From: a virus | Strand: one strand, 5' to 3' | DNA: 64,000 bases | IMG/VR virus record: IMGVR_UViG_3300020183_000001 | Location: 18,634 to 82,633 of that record | Shown here: one piece after another, positions 51,499 through 59,982 of the stretch | Position numbering within the stretch: position 1 is the first letter of the stretch | Layout of the letters: each line of letters begins with the position of its first letter | Notes under the pieces: generated by a model | Database searches by the model: none | Told to the model about the DNA's origin: nothing | Seen by the model: the letters and a program-made list of their open reading frames with translations, nothing else | Translations under genes and position numbers: made by a program

Positions 51499-53325
51499 GT
51501 GGCAAATAGAAGGATTACCGAACTGCCTTCAATTCAGGGCGGGAGCTTAGCAGAGCAAGATCTGTTAACTCTCGTCCGTGTTTTTGAAGTTGACCCGACG
51601 TTAAAAAATAAGAAAATTACTCTTTCAGAGTTTAGTAATTACCTTAACACAAAATATTTAACGCTTAGTGGCGGGACCATGACTGGTCCGCTCACAATCA
51701 ACGCACCTTTAACTGTTTCTGGCCTTACCACGCTTAATGATGTAACGGTAAATGGCGTTGCAAACTTCAGTGGTGTTTACGTTCAAACCACTCTCAACGT
51801 CACCGGAACATTAAGCGGTACCACAATTACTGGTACAACAGTAAACGCAACAAACGCAACGTTCCAAAATCTGACCGCCAGTGGCCACAACATTCAGGGA
51901 GATCTGACCGTCTCTGGCACCCTGTCTGCGCTTGGTAATTCGTTCTTCTCTTCTGGCGTAACGGTTACCGGCACCCTGACAGGGACCACGGTCACTGGTA
52001 CGACTGCCAACTTCTCGTCTGGTGTCTTTACTGGACAGATTTCTGGTGCTGCAGTAACAGGAAATACGGCCAATTTTACAAGTGTCACAGGCGCGACTGG
52101 GGTTTTTACTTCGCTCCTGTCAGGTCTTCTCATCACAGGAAACACCGGTCAATTCTCAAATATTACTGGTGTATCAGGCGTATTTACTGATCGCATCTCC
52201 GGAACAACCGTTACAGGAAACACGGGTCAGTTCTCAAATATCACCGGAATCTCTGGTGTTTTTACTGATCATATCTCCGGGCAAACCATTACAGGGAATA
52301 CGGTCCTTGCTTCTACAGTTACTGGGATCTCTGGCGTCTTTACCGACCAAATCTCTGGGGCAACCATTACTGGTACCAACGTCAATGCAACTACAGGTAC
52401 ATTTGCAACCCTTGTTACCAGTGGTCATACAGTTCAAAACAACTTAACTGTCTCGGGTAATCTTTCGGTTCTTGGTTCAGGGTTCTTTAGTTCAGGTGTT
52501 TCGGTCACTGGAACTTTAAGTGGAACCACAGTTACTGGTACAACAGCAAACTTTGCAACCGGTGTTTTCACCACACTAGCTTCTGGTGCCACAGTAAGGG
52601 GTACCGTCGTTTCAGGTAATACGGTTACCGGTGGAACGGGACAATTCACCACACTTACTGGTGGTACGGCAGGGTTTACAACAGTTACCGGAACCACTGT
52701 TACTGGTACAACAGCTAACTTTGTAACTGTTTCTGGTACCACTGCTACAGGAGGAACAGCTAATTTTGTTTCCGGTGTCTTTACAACGCAAGTCTCTGGT
52801 GCAACCGTCACCGGGGATATCGGACGCTTTACGCAACTATCCGGAATTTCCGGAGTGTTCACTGCACAAGTTTCAGGTGCAACCATTACAGGTAACGTTG
52901 TTAACGCAACGTCTGGTTTCTTTGAATTCTTAACTGCAGTTAACCAGGCATTTGGAGGCAACCTAACTTTCTCAGGAGATACTTTTACTCTTGGCTCTGG
53001 TTTTATCAGTTCTGGATTAAGTGTTACAGGAACTGTTTCAGGTCAGACTTTTACAGGTACAACTGCTCAATTCACGTCAATTACTGGTAGTACGGCAGGA
53101 TTTACCACTGTCACTGGCACAACCGTAACCGGTGTTACCGCTAATTTTGTCACAGTTTCTGGTACTACTGTCACAGGTAATACAGGGCTGTTTACCAATA
53201 TCACTGGAAGCACATTACATGTAACCACACCTTCTGGTGCTACTGCAGCAATTGTGTGCTCTGGTGTAGTGTCTGGTAGTACCAGTGGATTTATAATCCA
53301 AGGTCCATTAATTATTCTGCCCTGA
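51499..53325 (+). CDS. repetitive tail fibre protein, 608 aa
   Basis: GTG at 51499 (VANRRITELPSIQGGSLAEQ), a typical fibre start for trimer attachment. From residue 60 to the end it consists of about 30 imperfect repeats of the type GTTVTGNTGQFSNITGVSGV, alternating T-G-x-T and hydrophobic residues, as in triple-beta-helix fibres. About three blocks start with a longer unit containing 'NLTVSGNLSVLGSGFFSSGV'. No lectin or chaperone domain at the end, so the receptor-binding tip is probably on the next protein. Confidence 0.85.
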   Translation: MANRRITELPSIQGGSLAEQDLLTLVRVFEVDPTLKNKKITLSEFSNYLNTKYLTLSGGTMTGPLTINAPLTVSGLTTLNDVTVNGVANFSGVYVQTTLNVTGTLSGTTITGTTVNATNATFQNLTASGHNIQGDLTVSGTLSALGNSFFSSGVTVTGTLTGTTVTGTTANFSSGVFTGQISGAAVTGNTANFTSVTGATGVFTSLLSGLLITGNTGQFSNITGVSGVFTDRISGTTVTGNTGQFSNITGISGVFTDHISGQTITGNTVLASTVTGISGVFTDQISGATITGTNVNATTGTFATLVTSGHTVQNNLTVSGNLSVLGSGFFSSGVSVTGTLSGTTVTGTTANFATGVFTTLASGATVRGTVVSGNTVTGGTGQFTTLTGGTAGFTTVTGTTVTGTTANFVTVSGTTATGGTANFVSGVFTTQVSGATVTGDIGRFTQLSGISGVFTAQVSGATITGNVVNATSGFFEFLTAVNQAFGGNLTFSGDTFTLGSGFISSGLSVTGTVSGQTFTGTTAQFTSITGSTAGFTTVTGTTVTGVTANFVTVSGTTVTGNTGLFTNITGSTLHVTTPSGATAAIVCSGVVSGSTSGFIIQGPLIILP

Positions 53326-53357
53326 GTTACAATTAAAGAAAGATTTTGTAGAGACAA

Positions 53358-55556
53358 ATGCCGTACGGTCAAATCAAGGTAGATGAGATTACATTTACCA
53401 ATGCAGGCGTAGATCAAACTATCTCTGTTTCTGGTGTTGTTGGTTCTATTTCTGGAAGCATTACAGCAACTGGAACCATCTCCGGTGATGTGATTCGCGG
53501 GGGAACACTTGTTTCTGGCGCCACTGTCACTGGTACGGCAGGCCAGTTTGGTACCATCACCGGTAATACGGCAGCATTTACAACTGTTACAGGCACAACC
53601 GTCACTGGAACTACTGCAAACTTTGTAACTGTTTCTGGTACCACAGTTACCGGGGCGACAGCTCAATTCACAACACTTACTGGTGGTACTGCTGGTTTTA
53701 CTACAATTACAGGTACTACGATCACAGGAACAACACTTACTGTTGCTTCCGGTACTTTTAGCGGCAACTCTACTGCCGCAGCTTTCATCCCTACTGGTAG
53801 CACCGTCCCCACAAATGGAGTTTATCTACCTGCCGCCAACACCGTAGGGGTAGCAACTGGTGGGTCTGGGAGGTTGTTTGTTAATAGCAGTGGGAATATC
53901 GGAATCAATACAACCCCTTCTTCAATTGGCACAAATGTCACGACTCTTGAAATTAAGGGGGCGTCTACCACCAGATCCGGCGGCCTAAGAATTTCTTCAA
54001 GTGATAGTTCCGTAAAAGGTGCTTTTTATATCTATGACGGCGCCGGTGTTTTAGGCACGGAAACGGCAACACCGCTCGACCTTTATACAAACAACGCCCC
54101 TAGGCTCAGAATCACCTCCGCTGGCCTTGTAGGCATAGGGACTTCAAGCCCAGTGTTCTTAACAGATATTCTTTCGGGCACCGCTAACACTGGTGCCAAC
54201 GTCAATAATCCATCGCAACTTAGTGTTACCGGACCTAATAAATCATTAACAGGCGGTGGAGCAACGGTTTTTGTAAACAGCAATTCTGACCTTGCTATTG
54301 ACACTGGCGGCAGTATTGCGCTTTCTGGACGCAATACAACTAGCTCTACAAGTAGCATGGTTTGGGGCGTCGTAAAGGGCGCAAAAGAAAACGCTACCTC
54401 TGCAAATACTGCTGGTTATTTAGCATTTGCTTCTCAAAACCATAACGCTGGTGCGCTTGTTGAGGCAATGCGTATTGACTCGTCACAGCGAGTAGGGATT
54501 GGCACTACGAGTCCTACCGATACAAACGGGTTTGGAAACTGCATCGACATTCGTAGTTCCACTGGCGCTGCCATTTACCTTCGGGACAGTGATGACACCA
54601 CAAATGATACTTTTGTCATCGGCAGAGACAATTCAGATTCTTATTTGATTTCAAATTCTGGCAACCTGCTATTTTCAAATAACGGCAGCGAACGCGCCCG
54701 CATCGACTCCAGCGGACGCCTGTTAGTTGGCACGTCTACTGCGACTAACAACTTGCGCCTGGACGCAAAACTCGCTGTTGTAAGCACAGGCAGCGGAAAT
54801 CTTGGTGGCGTAAACCTTACAAACTATGGCGGAACCGCGGGGGGCGCAGCTTCTTTCATTGATTTCAATAGATCAAGGGGAACAACTGATGGCTCGTTAA
54901 CGAGCGTTGCATCAGGCGATACTCTTGGTTATTTAGTTTGGCGTGGCGCTACGGGAAGTGGATTTAACCACTTTGCTCAAATAACAGCAGAAGTTGATGG
55001 AACACCTGGAAACAATGACGCTCCAGGCCGCCTAGTGTTCAGCACTACCGCCGACGGGGCGAGTTCTCCGACGGAGCGGATGAGGATAAATAACGCAGGC
55101 GCCGTCTTTTTTCCTTCAGTTAGCACCACTGCATCAGCAGCTAACGCTTTCCTGAATAGTGGCAGCTCTCCCGCCAACCAGCTTCTCCGGTCCACATCTT
55201 CGCTTCGTTACAAAACTGACATCGAAGATCTTGAAGAAGAGCGCTCTGCCTCGATCCTCGATTTCCGCCCCGTCTGGTATCGCTCTACGGCAGAGGCAGA
55301 TCGCAGTGACTGGTCTTGGTACGGCCTCATCGCCGAAGAAGTAGCTGAGATCGAGCCCCGGCTGGTTCACTGGACCTACCTTGACGACGCTTATGAAGAA
55401 GTCGATGGGGAAAAACAGCTCAAGCCCGATGCGGAAATGGTGCCCGACGGTGTTCAATACGACCGCTTGACGGTGCTTCTACTGGATGTTGTGAAGCGGC
55501 AACAACAGGCCATCGAAACCCTTGAGGCCAAAGTAACAGCCCTTGAAAGCCAGTAA
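53358..55556 (+). CDS. tail fibre with S74 intramolecular chaperone, 732 aa
   Basis: ATG at 53358. Residues 1-130 share the T-G-T-x-V-T-G repeats with the previous gene. A central part of glycine-rich beta repeats follows (MRIDSSQRVGIGTTSPTDTN). Residues 620-732 are a peptidase S74 chaperone: SLRYKTDIEDLEEERSASIL, a GLIAEEVAEI motif and DGVQYDRLTVLLLDVVKRQQ. S74 domains fold the trimer and then cut themselves off. The central and C-terminal parts have higher G+C and different codon use from the repeats, which suggests that this adhesin end was acquired or exchanged. Confidence 0.88.
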   Translation: MPYGQIKVDEITFTNAGVDQTISVSGVVGSISGSITATGTISGDVIRGGTLVSGATVTGTAGQFGTITGNTAAFTTVTGTTVTGTTANFVTVSGTTVTGATAQFTTLTGGTAGFTTITGTTITGTTLTVASGTFSGNSTAAAFIPTGSTVPTNGVYLPAANTVGVATGGSGRLFVNSSGNIGINTTPSSIGTNVTTLEIKGASTTRSGGLRISSSDSSVKGAFYIYDGAGVLGTETATPLDLYTNNAPRLRITSAGLVGIGTSSPVFLTDILSGTANTGANVNNPSQLSVTGPNKSLTGGGATVFVNSNSDLAIDTGGSIALSGRNTTSSTSSMVWGVVKGAKENATSANTAGYLAFASQNHNAGALVEAMRIDSSQRVGIGTTSPTDTNGFGNCIDIRSSTGAAIYLRDSDDTTNDTFVIGRDNSDSYLISNSGNLLFSNNGSERARIDSSGRLLVGTSTATNNLRLDAKLAVVSTGSGNLGGVNLTNYGGTAGGAASFIDFNRSRGTTDGSLTSVASGDTLGYLVWRGATGSGFNHFAQITAEVDGTPGNNDAPGRLVFSTTADGASSPTERMRINNAGAVFFPSVSTTASAANAFLNSGSSPANQLLRSTSSLRYKTDIEDLEEERSASILDFRPVWYRSTAEADRSDWSWYGLIAEEVAEIEPRLVHWTYLDDAYEEVDGEKQLKPDAEMVPDGVQYDRLTVLLLDVVKRQQQAIETLEAKVTALESQ

Positions 55557-55778
55557 CCCCCTTCTCCTCTGGGTCTGGGAAAGCATTGAATTGCCCCCAG
55601 ACCTAAGCCTGAGGGCGCAGCAGCATCGTAACGCCACTGGGTGAAATCCAAGTCTAGCCCACAAGTCTTTGACGTTACCGATCGGGATTAAAAGATACAA
55701 ATCCTGGTACGAATTTAAAAACATTACCGTTCGGGAACTTCTAATTTGGTTAAAATTAGGAGGTAATTAGGAGTTGGT
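55557..55778 (+). other. 222-base gap after the S74 fibre
   Basis: No gene. It holds a hairpin GGUCUGGG/CCCAGACC near 55574-55605 without a U-run, and shortly before the next gene the string GGAGGUAAUUAGGAG, a double ribosome site. The G+C-rich first half matches the fibre end, the rest is AT-rich like the phage. Confidence 0.5.
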
Positions 55779-55916
55779 ATGAATGATCCTATCGATGATC
55801 TCCTGAACGATCTGTTTGATATGTATGCTGAGCCAGGGACTTTTGGCCTGGAGATGAACAGAAACGAATTTATCGCAGCATGTGAAGACCTCCTGGAACG
55901 CATCAAAGATCTATGA
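55779..55916 (+). CDS. small acidic protein, 45 aa
   Basis: ATG at 55779-55781 after TTAGGAG, TGA at 55914-55916. The product (MNDPIDDLLNDLFDMYAEPG) is an acidic helical protein. It overlaps the next gene by four bases. No family recognised. Confidence 0.6.
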   Translation: MNDPIDDLLNDLFDMYAEPGTFGLEMNRNEFIAACEDLLERIKDL

Positions 55917-56077
55917 CTAAACAACAAAAAGCTGTGCTTACGGCTGCAGTAGATCTTGTTAACGGTGGACAAGACATGGAAGAAGCACTCGGGTGTTATC
56001 GCGTTATTTCCCAGTATGTACTGAATACCGTACCACCAGATGCGGAAGAGCTTGACTCGCCTGGGCTGACCGAGTAG
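55913..56077 (+). CDS. small acidic protein, 54 aa
   Basis: ATG at 55913-55915 overlapping the previous stop, TAG at 56075-56077. The product (MTKQQKAVLTAAVDLVNGGQ) is helical. It lies directly before the integrase and could regulate it; no family recognised. Confidence 0.6.
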   Translation: MTKQQKAVLTAAVDLVNGGQDMEEALGCYRVISQYVLNTVPPDAEELDSPGLTE

Positions 56078-56101
56078 TGTAATCCTTTACTCGACTCAAC
56101 C

Positions 56102-56956
56102 GTGCCCACCACACTCAAAGACTTATGGCTCGCCTTCATGGAAGAGCGTTCCATTTCGTTGTGCCCTACAAGCCTTACGTCAGATTACAGACAAGTAACC
56201 AAATGGTTAACCAGGTGCCCCATTCAAGAGATTGATGAAGCACGCAAGATTATGATCTGGGTACTGGGAGAAAAACCAGTGCTAACTTCCAGACGTGTAG
56301 CCATGTACACAAAAACAATGTACAAATGGGCTGCACAAGAAGATATTGCATATATCCCAAGGAATCCATTGGCAAGTTTTAAAATGCCAAAAGCTCCTCA
56401 AAAAGATGAAGAGATTATTGTTATTCCAAGAAACGAAGTCAGTTTAGTGCTTGCTGCCCTGGAAGCAAAACAAACTTATCGACACGTTAACTGGGCTTGG
56501 TATACAGAGTTTATGCTTCAAACTGCTATGCGCACAGGAGAAGTAAGGGCTTTGCTTTGGGACGACATCAAAGAAAATAAAATCCTTGTACATCAAAACT
56601 GGACATTAACACATGGTCTTAAAGACAGCACTAAAACAAACAAACGACGCTGGGTGCCGCTAAACAGTAAATGTCAAGAACTTTTGAAGCAATTACCACA
56701 AGACAATCGTTTCATCTTTCCCTGGGATAGGCTTGCTTTTCAAAGTTACTTCCGTAAAAAATTACAACCTTTACACACAGGAGAATTAATCAGTCACTTG
56801 TACAGGCCATACGATTGTCGCCACACTGCAATCAGTCGCTGGATTGAGGCGGGCATCCCTGTGCCCCAAGTTGCATCATGGGCTGGTAATACAAGTGAGA
56901 TTATTTTTAAACATTATTGCAACAGCACAAAAGAATACGACATGCCAGAGCTTTAA
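56102..56956 (+). CDS. int: tyrosine recombinase / integrase
   Basis: A 284-residue integrase with all catalytic positions: R144 (AMRTGEVRALLW), K178 or K181 in the beta hairpin (TKTNKRRWVPL), R240-H241 (YDCRHTAIS, with Tyr instead of the first His of HxxR), W260 (VASWAGNT) and the nucleophile Y272 (FKHYCN). The N-terminal 95 residues form a SAM-like core-binding domain. Start is a GTG at 56102. An intact integrase points to a temperate or site-specifically recombining phage. No attachment site could be identified. A degenerate relative lies at 42.3 kb. Confidence 0.88.
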   Translation: MPTTLKDLWLAFMEERSISLCPTSLTSDYRQVTKWLTRCPIQEIDEARKIMIWVLGEKPVLTSRRVAMYTKTMYKWAAQEDIAYIPRNPLASFKMPKAPQKDEEIIVIPRNEVSLVLAALEAKQTYRHVNWAWYTEFMLQTAMRTGEVRALLWDDIKENKILVHQNWTLTHGLKDSTKTNKRRWVPLNSKCQELLKQLPQDNRFIFPWDRLAFQSYFRKKLQPLHTGELISHLYRPYDCRHTAISRWIEAGIPVPQVASWAGNTSEIIFKHYCNSTKEYDMPEL

Positions 56957-56993
56957 ATAGTGTCTTATACTTATACAGAGGTTTTGTTTTTCT

Positions 56994-57296
56994 ATGGCTA
57001 CCACAACCACCTGGCACATTGCTCAGCTTGAGAGGGAAACGAGTGACGGTTTTGTTTTTACCGCTCACTATACGATTGATTCCAAAAATGAGGCTTACAG
57101 TGCCGGAGCCTACGGAAGTATTGGCTTCCAGCGTCCCGAAAATCTCATCCCGTATGCGGACTTAACAGAAGACTTGGTAATTTCTTGGGTTAAAGAAGCT
57201 CTTGGTGACGACAAAGTTACTGAGATTGAAGCTGCTCTCCAGGCTCAACTAGATGAACAAGCACACCCCACCAAACAAGCTGGTGTTCCCTGGTAA
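56994..57296 (+). CDS. conserved cyanophage protein, 100 aa
   Basis: ATG at 56994 (MATTTTWHIAQLERETSDGF). The pattern of W-x-I ... DGFVFTAHYTIDSKNEAYSA ... YADLTEDLVISWVKEALG, ending GVPW, is one that I know from many cyanophages and some other phages, as a small protein of unknown function. Followed by a terminator. Confidence 0.75.
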   Translation: MATTTTWHIAQLERETSDGFVFTAHYTIDSKNEAYSAGAYGSIGFQRPENLIPYADLTEDLVISWVKEALGDDKVTEIEAALQAQLDEQAHPTKQAGVPW

Positions 57297-57315
57297 TTAC
57301 TGACACATAATTAAG

Positions 57316-57342
57316 TGCGGTCCCAGAGGCCGCATTTTTTAT
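57316..57342 (+). terminator. intrinsic terminator
   Basis: UGCGGUC-CCAGA-GGCCGCA followed by six U (57335-57340) and A. It ends the integrase/100-aa gene transcript. Confidence 0.85.
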
Positions 57343-57381
57343 TGGACATTTTATAGTAGTAATGAACTGGTATAAGGCGAT

Positions 57382-58494
57382 ATGACAATTAATGTACTGG
57401 ACGCTGTTCGTTATTTCAAAGGGCTGCCGCATCAGGTAGATGCCTTTGTTTGGTTAGATAAAAACTTGACGCCTGAGCAAAAAATTGAGTTTGCACGGTT
57501 GTATCGAGAAGAAAAAAACCCACCCAAAGAAACAGTTACTAACGATTGGGCTGGAATCTTGGGAGCTGCACGTAAAGCTGGAGCTAAATTCCCAGAAGTT
57601 GTTGCTGCTCAATGGGCGCTTGAATCGGGATACGGTAAACACACCTCAGGTAAAAACAATTTTTTTGGCTTGAAAGGAACAGGTAGTGCAGTAGGAACTA
57701 AAGAATTTGTTAATGATCGCTGGATTGAAATTACAGCTAGCTTTATTGATTTCCCCAACATTCAAACCTGTGTTCAGTACTTAGTTGATCGCTGGTACAA
57801 AGACTACAGACATTTCAAAGGTGTCAACAGAGCTAACAACAGAAATGAATGTGCAAATCTTCTTGTAGCAGAACGCTACGCAACTGACCCCGACTATGCA
57901 ACCAAGTTGATTCAAATCATGGATCGAGAGCTTGGTACAGTGCCAAGTGTACCGGGAGTAATTACAGAAAAATCGTTAGTTGTTCCTTACTTTTACCAAC
58001 TAGATAACTCAAGTGGTACTGGTTATCGCGAATGTTTCTCGTCATCTTGTGCGATGATTGCCGCTTATTACGGTTTAGTCGGCTCGGATGACGAATACAA
58101 CAGTGTGCGTAAGAAATTTGGTGATACAACTGATAATACAGTCCAATTAAAAACACTCAGGCACCTGGGACTAACCGCAAAGTTTGTAACCAATGGAAAC
58201 TCTGCTGTTCTTGAAAATGAAATTCGCAATGGTAGACCAGTTGCTGTCGGTTGGCTTCATCACGGAAACATAAGTAGGCCAACAGGGGGTGGACATTGGA
58301 CAGTGGTGCGTGGATTTACACCTACTCATTTCATTCACAACGATCCACAAGGAGAATGTGACATGGTAAACGGTGGTTATGTTTCGACCAGACCGAAAGC
58401 TGGTAATGGGATTAAGTATTCGCGTAAAAATTGGTTACGTCGGTGGGAAGTTGATGGATCTAGTACAGGATGGGCAATTCTTGTAAACAAATGA
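57382..58494 (+). CDS. two-domain lysin: glucosaminidase plus C39-like peptidase
   Basis: A 370-residue protein. Residues 55-190 match the GH73-type glucosaminidase domain (FPEVVAAQWALESGYGKHTS, catalytic Glu in ALESG, then KNNFFGLKG). Residues 200-370 match the C39-like papain fold: VPYFYQLDNSSG, ECFSSSCAMIAAYYG with the nucleophilic Cys, GGGHWTVVRGF with the His and HNDPQGE. It would cut both glycan and peptide bonds. No signal peptide, so a holin is expected; a holin-like gene lies just downstream on the other strand. Confidence 0.85.
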   Translation: MTINVLDAVRYFKGLPHQVDAFVWLDKNLTPEQKIEFARLYREEKNPPKETVTNDWAGILGAARKAGAKFPEVVAAQWALESGYGKHTSGKNNFFGLKGTGSAVGTKEFVNDRWIEITASFIDFPNIQTCVQYLVDRWYKDYRHFKGVNRANNRNECANLLVAERYATDPDYATKLIQIMDRELGTVPSVPGVITEKSLVVPYFYQLDNSSGTGYRECFSSSCAMIAAYYGLVGSDDEYNSVRKKFGDTTDNTVQLKTLRHLGLTAKFVTNGNSAVLENEIRNGRPVAVGWLHHGNISRPTGGGHWTVVRGFTPTHFIHNDPQGECDMVNGGYVSTRPKAGNGIKYSRKNWLRRWEVDGSSTGWAILVNK

Positions 58495-58649
58495 AAGTCA
58501 AGAGGGATCCGGCAATCAAGGTAAATATCTGTTGGGAAGTAGGAGATGAAAAAAAATGCGTAACACTTCCAAAAGAGGAAGCGTACGCAACAAGAGATTG
58601 GGCCGAGAGAGAAGGAGGAGTAGTGTTTTGGTTTCAACCAGTTAACTAA
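58491..58649 (+). CDS. small hypothetical protein, 52 aa
   Basis: ATG at 58491-58493 overlaps the lysin stop, TAA at 58647-58649. The product (MKVKRDPAIKVNICWEVGDE) is charged and probably a small beta/alpha protein. Translation is coupled to the lysin, so a role in lysis is possible. It ends next to the convergent holin-like gene. Confidence 0.6.
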   Translation: MKVKRDPAIKVNICWEVGDEKKCVTLPKEEAYATRDWAEREGGVVFWFQPVN

Positions 58650-58814
58650 TCAGCGTTGCTTGGCACGACCAATATTTAGTGCAAGAAACTCAAGCACTTT
58701 ATAGGCTTTACCAAGGAAGGCATCATCTTTCCTTGTGGGAGTTAAAGCACAAAGAATAGATGCAGCAGCGTGAATCGCAAGAGCAATCTCGATGTAATGG
58801 TTAAGTTTATCCAT
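58650..58814 (-). CDS. holin-like membrane protein, 54 aa
   Basis: ATG at 58812-58814, TGA at 58650-58652. The product (MDKLNHYIEIALAIHAAASI) has one hydrophobic helix followed by LCALTPTRKDDAFLGKAYKV and LEFLALNIGRAKQ. The sequence 'TPT-KDD ... LALN-G-AK' is a pattern I recall from short holin-like phage membrane proteins. It lies tail-to-tail with the lysin unit. Confidence 0.6.
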   Translation of the reverse strand: MDKLNHYIEIALAIHAAASILCALTPTRKDDAFLGKAYKVLEFLALNIGRAKQR

Positions 58815-58835
58815 GAGTATTTAGTAACTCTTCTT

Positions 58836-59069
58836 TTATTCTACGTACCTTTGTTTATAGAAGGTATAACATTTTAATTCTGGATTACCAACCCACTGGT
58901 ACTGTGCATCTTTACGTGCTAACCACTTACCCCATACTCGATACTGCTTGTCAGGATCAGCACTTTCACAACGGAAGGCAATCATATCCCCTGGTTCCAA
59001 CTCCTCACACCACTGTCGAAGAGTATCAATAACAGTGCGGTAGTGATGGAGAGTAACCTTACCGGTCAA
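58836..59069 (-). CDS. hypothetical protein, 77 aa
   Basis: No ATG is available near the start. I choose the TTG at 59067-59069, which overlaps the upstream stop (LTGKVTLHHYRTVIDTLRQW). The rest (EPGDMIAFRCESADPDKQYR) looks like a real small alpha/beta protein. The frame is open much further upstream, but only as the shadow of the 296-aa gene. No family recognised. Confidence 0.55.
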   Translation of the reverse strand: MTGKVTLHHYRTVIDTLRQWCEELEPGDMIAFRCESADPDKQYRVWGKWLARKDAQYQWVGNPELKCYTFYKQRYVE

Positions 59070-59949
59070 ATTTTGTCCCAAGCGCCTTACGCATGTTCTC
59101 CTCCCACGTTTCTCCAGCCAATCGTTTATCTGGCGCGAACTCTTTCCAGTGGCTAATGAGGCAAGCCATATCATCCCCGCACTGTTTCGTAGGTACGGTA
59201 CCAGCCTCATCTTGAATATCCAGTTGTTCGGTAATCGTTTTGTTACCAGTTTTTTCTTGGGCCTGGGACGCCTGCTCATTTTCTTTTTCTGCTGGAGTTT
59301 TCCAGAAATAATCATCTTGCTCCCCAAGTCGACCCCACTTCGGTACGCATTCAACATCGAAGTAACGAGTTGATACCTTGAAGTCTGGCGTCTTGAGATT
59401 GTGATACGTCAGTGATGGGTCGACCATCCGGCAGCGATTATTAGGATAAGCCCCAATTTGGCCGTTGTCCAAAGCCACAATGTTGTGCGATTTGTGTTCA
59501 TCTGGAAACTCCGAAAAATAAAAGTCGGGTTCATTGCGATGTGGATGGTAATTGTCAATTGTAAACAAGTATGTGCCTTGCATTACACCATGCTCTCTTG
59601 TCAGCACTTCAAAACGCATATTGAAGATCAGATTCTTTTCAATGACCGTCAACCCATGATCAAATCCATTCCAGTACTGAAGATCTGTTAGCGGAAGATC
59701 AGGTGTTGGTTCAACAGGTTTATCTGGACTATCGGAATCCCAGGAAAGAAATGCACTGATTGGCAACTTGTCAAACATTGCGCCGTATTCGGTTAGGTAA
59801 GTTTCGAAGTACAGTGCTCTACCCGTCAAAGACTTACAGGTTACCCAGTAACCAGGAGTGTACTCACCATGCCCCTTTTGAAGATCATACAAATATTCAT
59901 TTCTGACCCACACCTTAACGGGTGGCACATTAGCTACAAGCGTGGTCAT
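59059..59949 (-). CDS. hypothetical protein, 296 aa
   Basis: ATG at 59947-59949 (MTTLVANVPPVKVWVRNEYL). Beta-rich first 200 residues with many aromatics (GEYTPGYWVTCKSLTGRALY), then an acidic linker and a helical end. I recall similar proteins from large cyanophages, of unknown role. No catalytic motif is seen. Confidence 0.65.
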   Translation of the reverse strand: MTTLVANVPPVKVWVRNEYLYDLQKGHGEYTPGYWVTCKSLTGRALYFETYLTEYGAMFDKLPISAFLSWDSDSPDKPVEPTPDLPLTDLQYWNGFDHGLTVIEKNLIFNMRFEVLTREHGVMQGTYLFTIDNYHPHRNEPDFYFSEFPDEHKSHNIVALDNGQIGAYPNNRCRMVDPSLTYHNLKTPDFKVSTRYFDVECVPKWGRLGEQDDYFWKTPAEKENEQASQAQEKTGNKTITEQLDIQDEAGTVPTKQCGDDMACLISHWKEFAPDKRLAGETWEENMRKALGTKFDR

Positions 59950-59982
59950 AGACTTCTCTTCTGTTGAAAAAAGTCTAACAAC

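Noticed and set aside
52434-53666. Long - strand frames and possible CRISPR-like repetition in the fibre genes
   Set aside because: The repetition is protein-level imperfect repeats of a tail fibre with no constant repeat or unique spacers; the antisense frames are mirror images of the Thr/Gly/Val codons.
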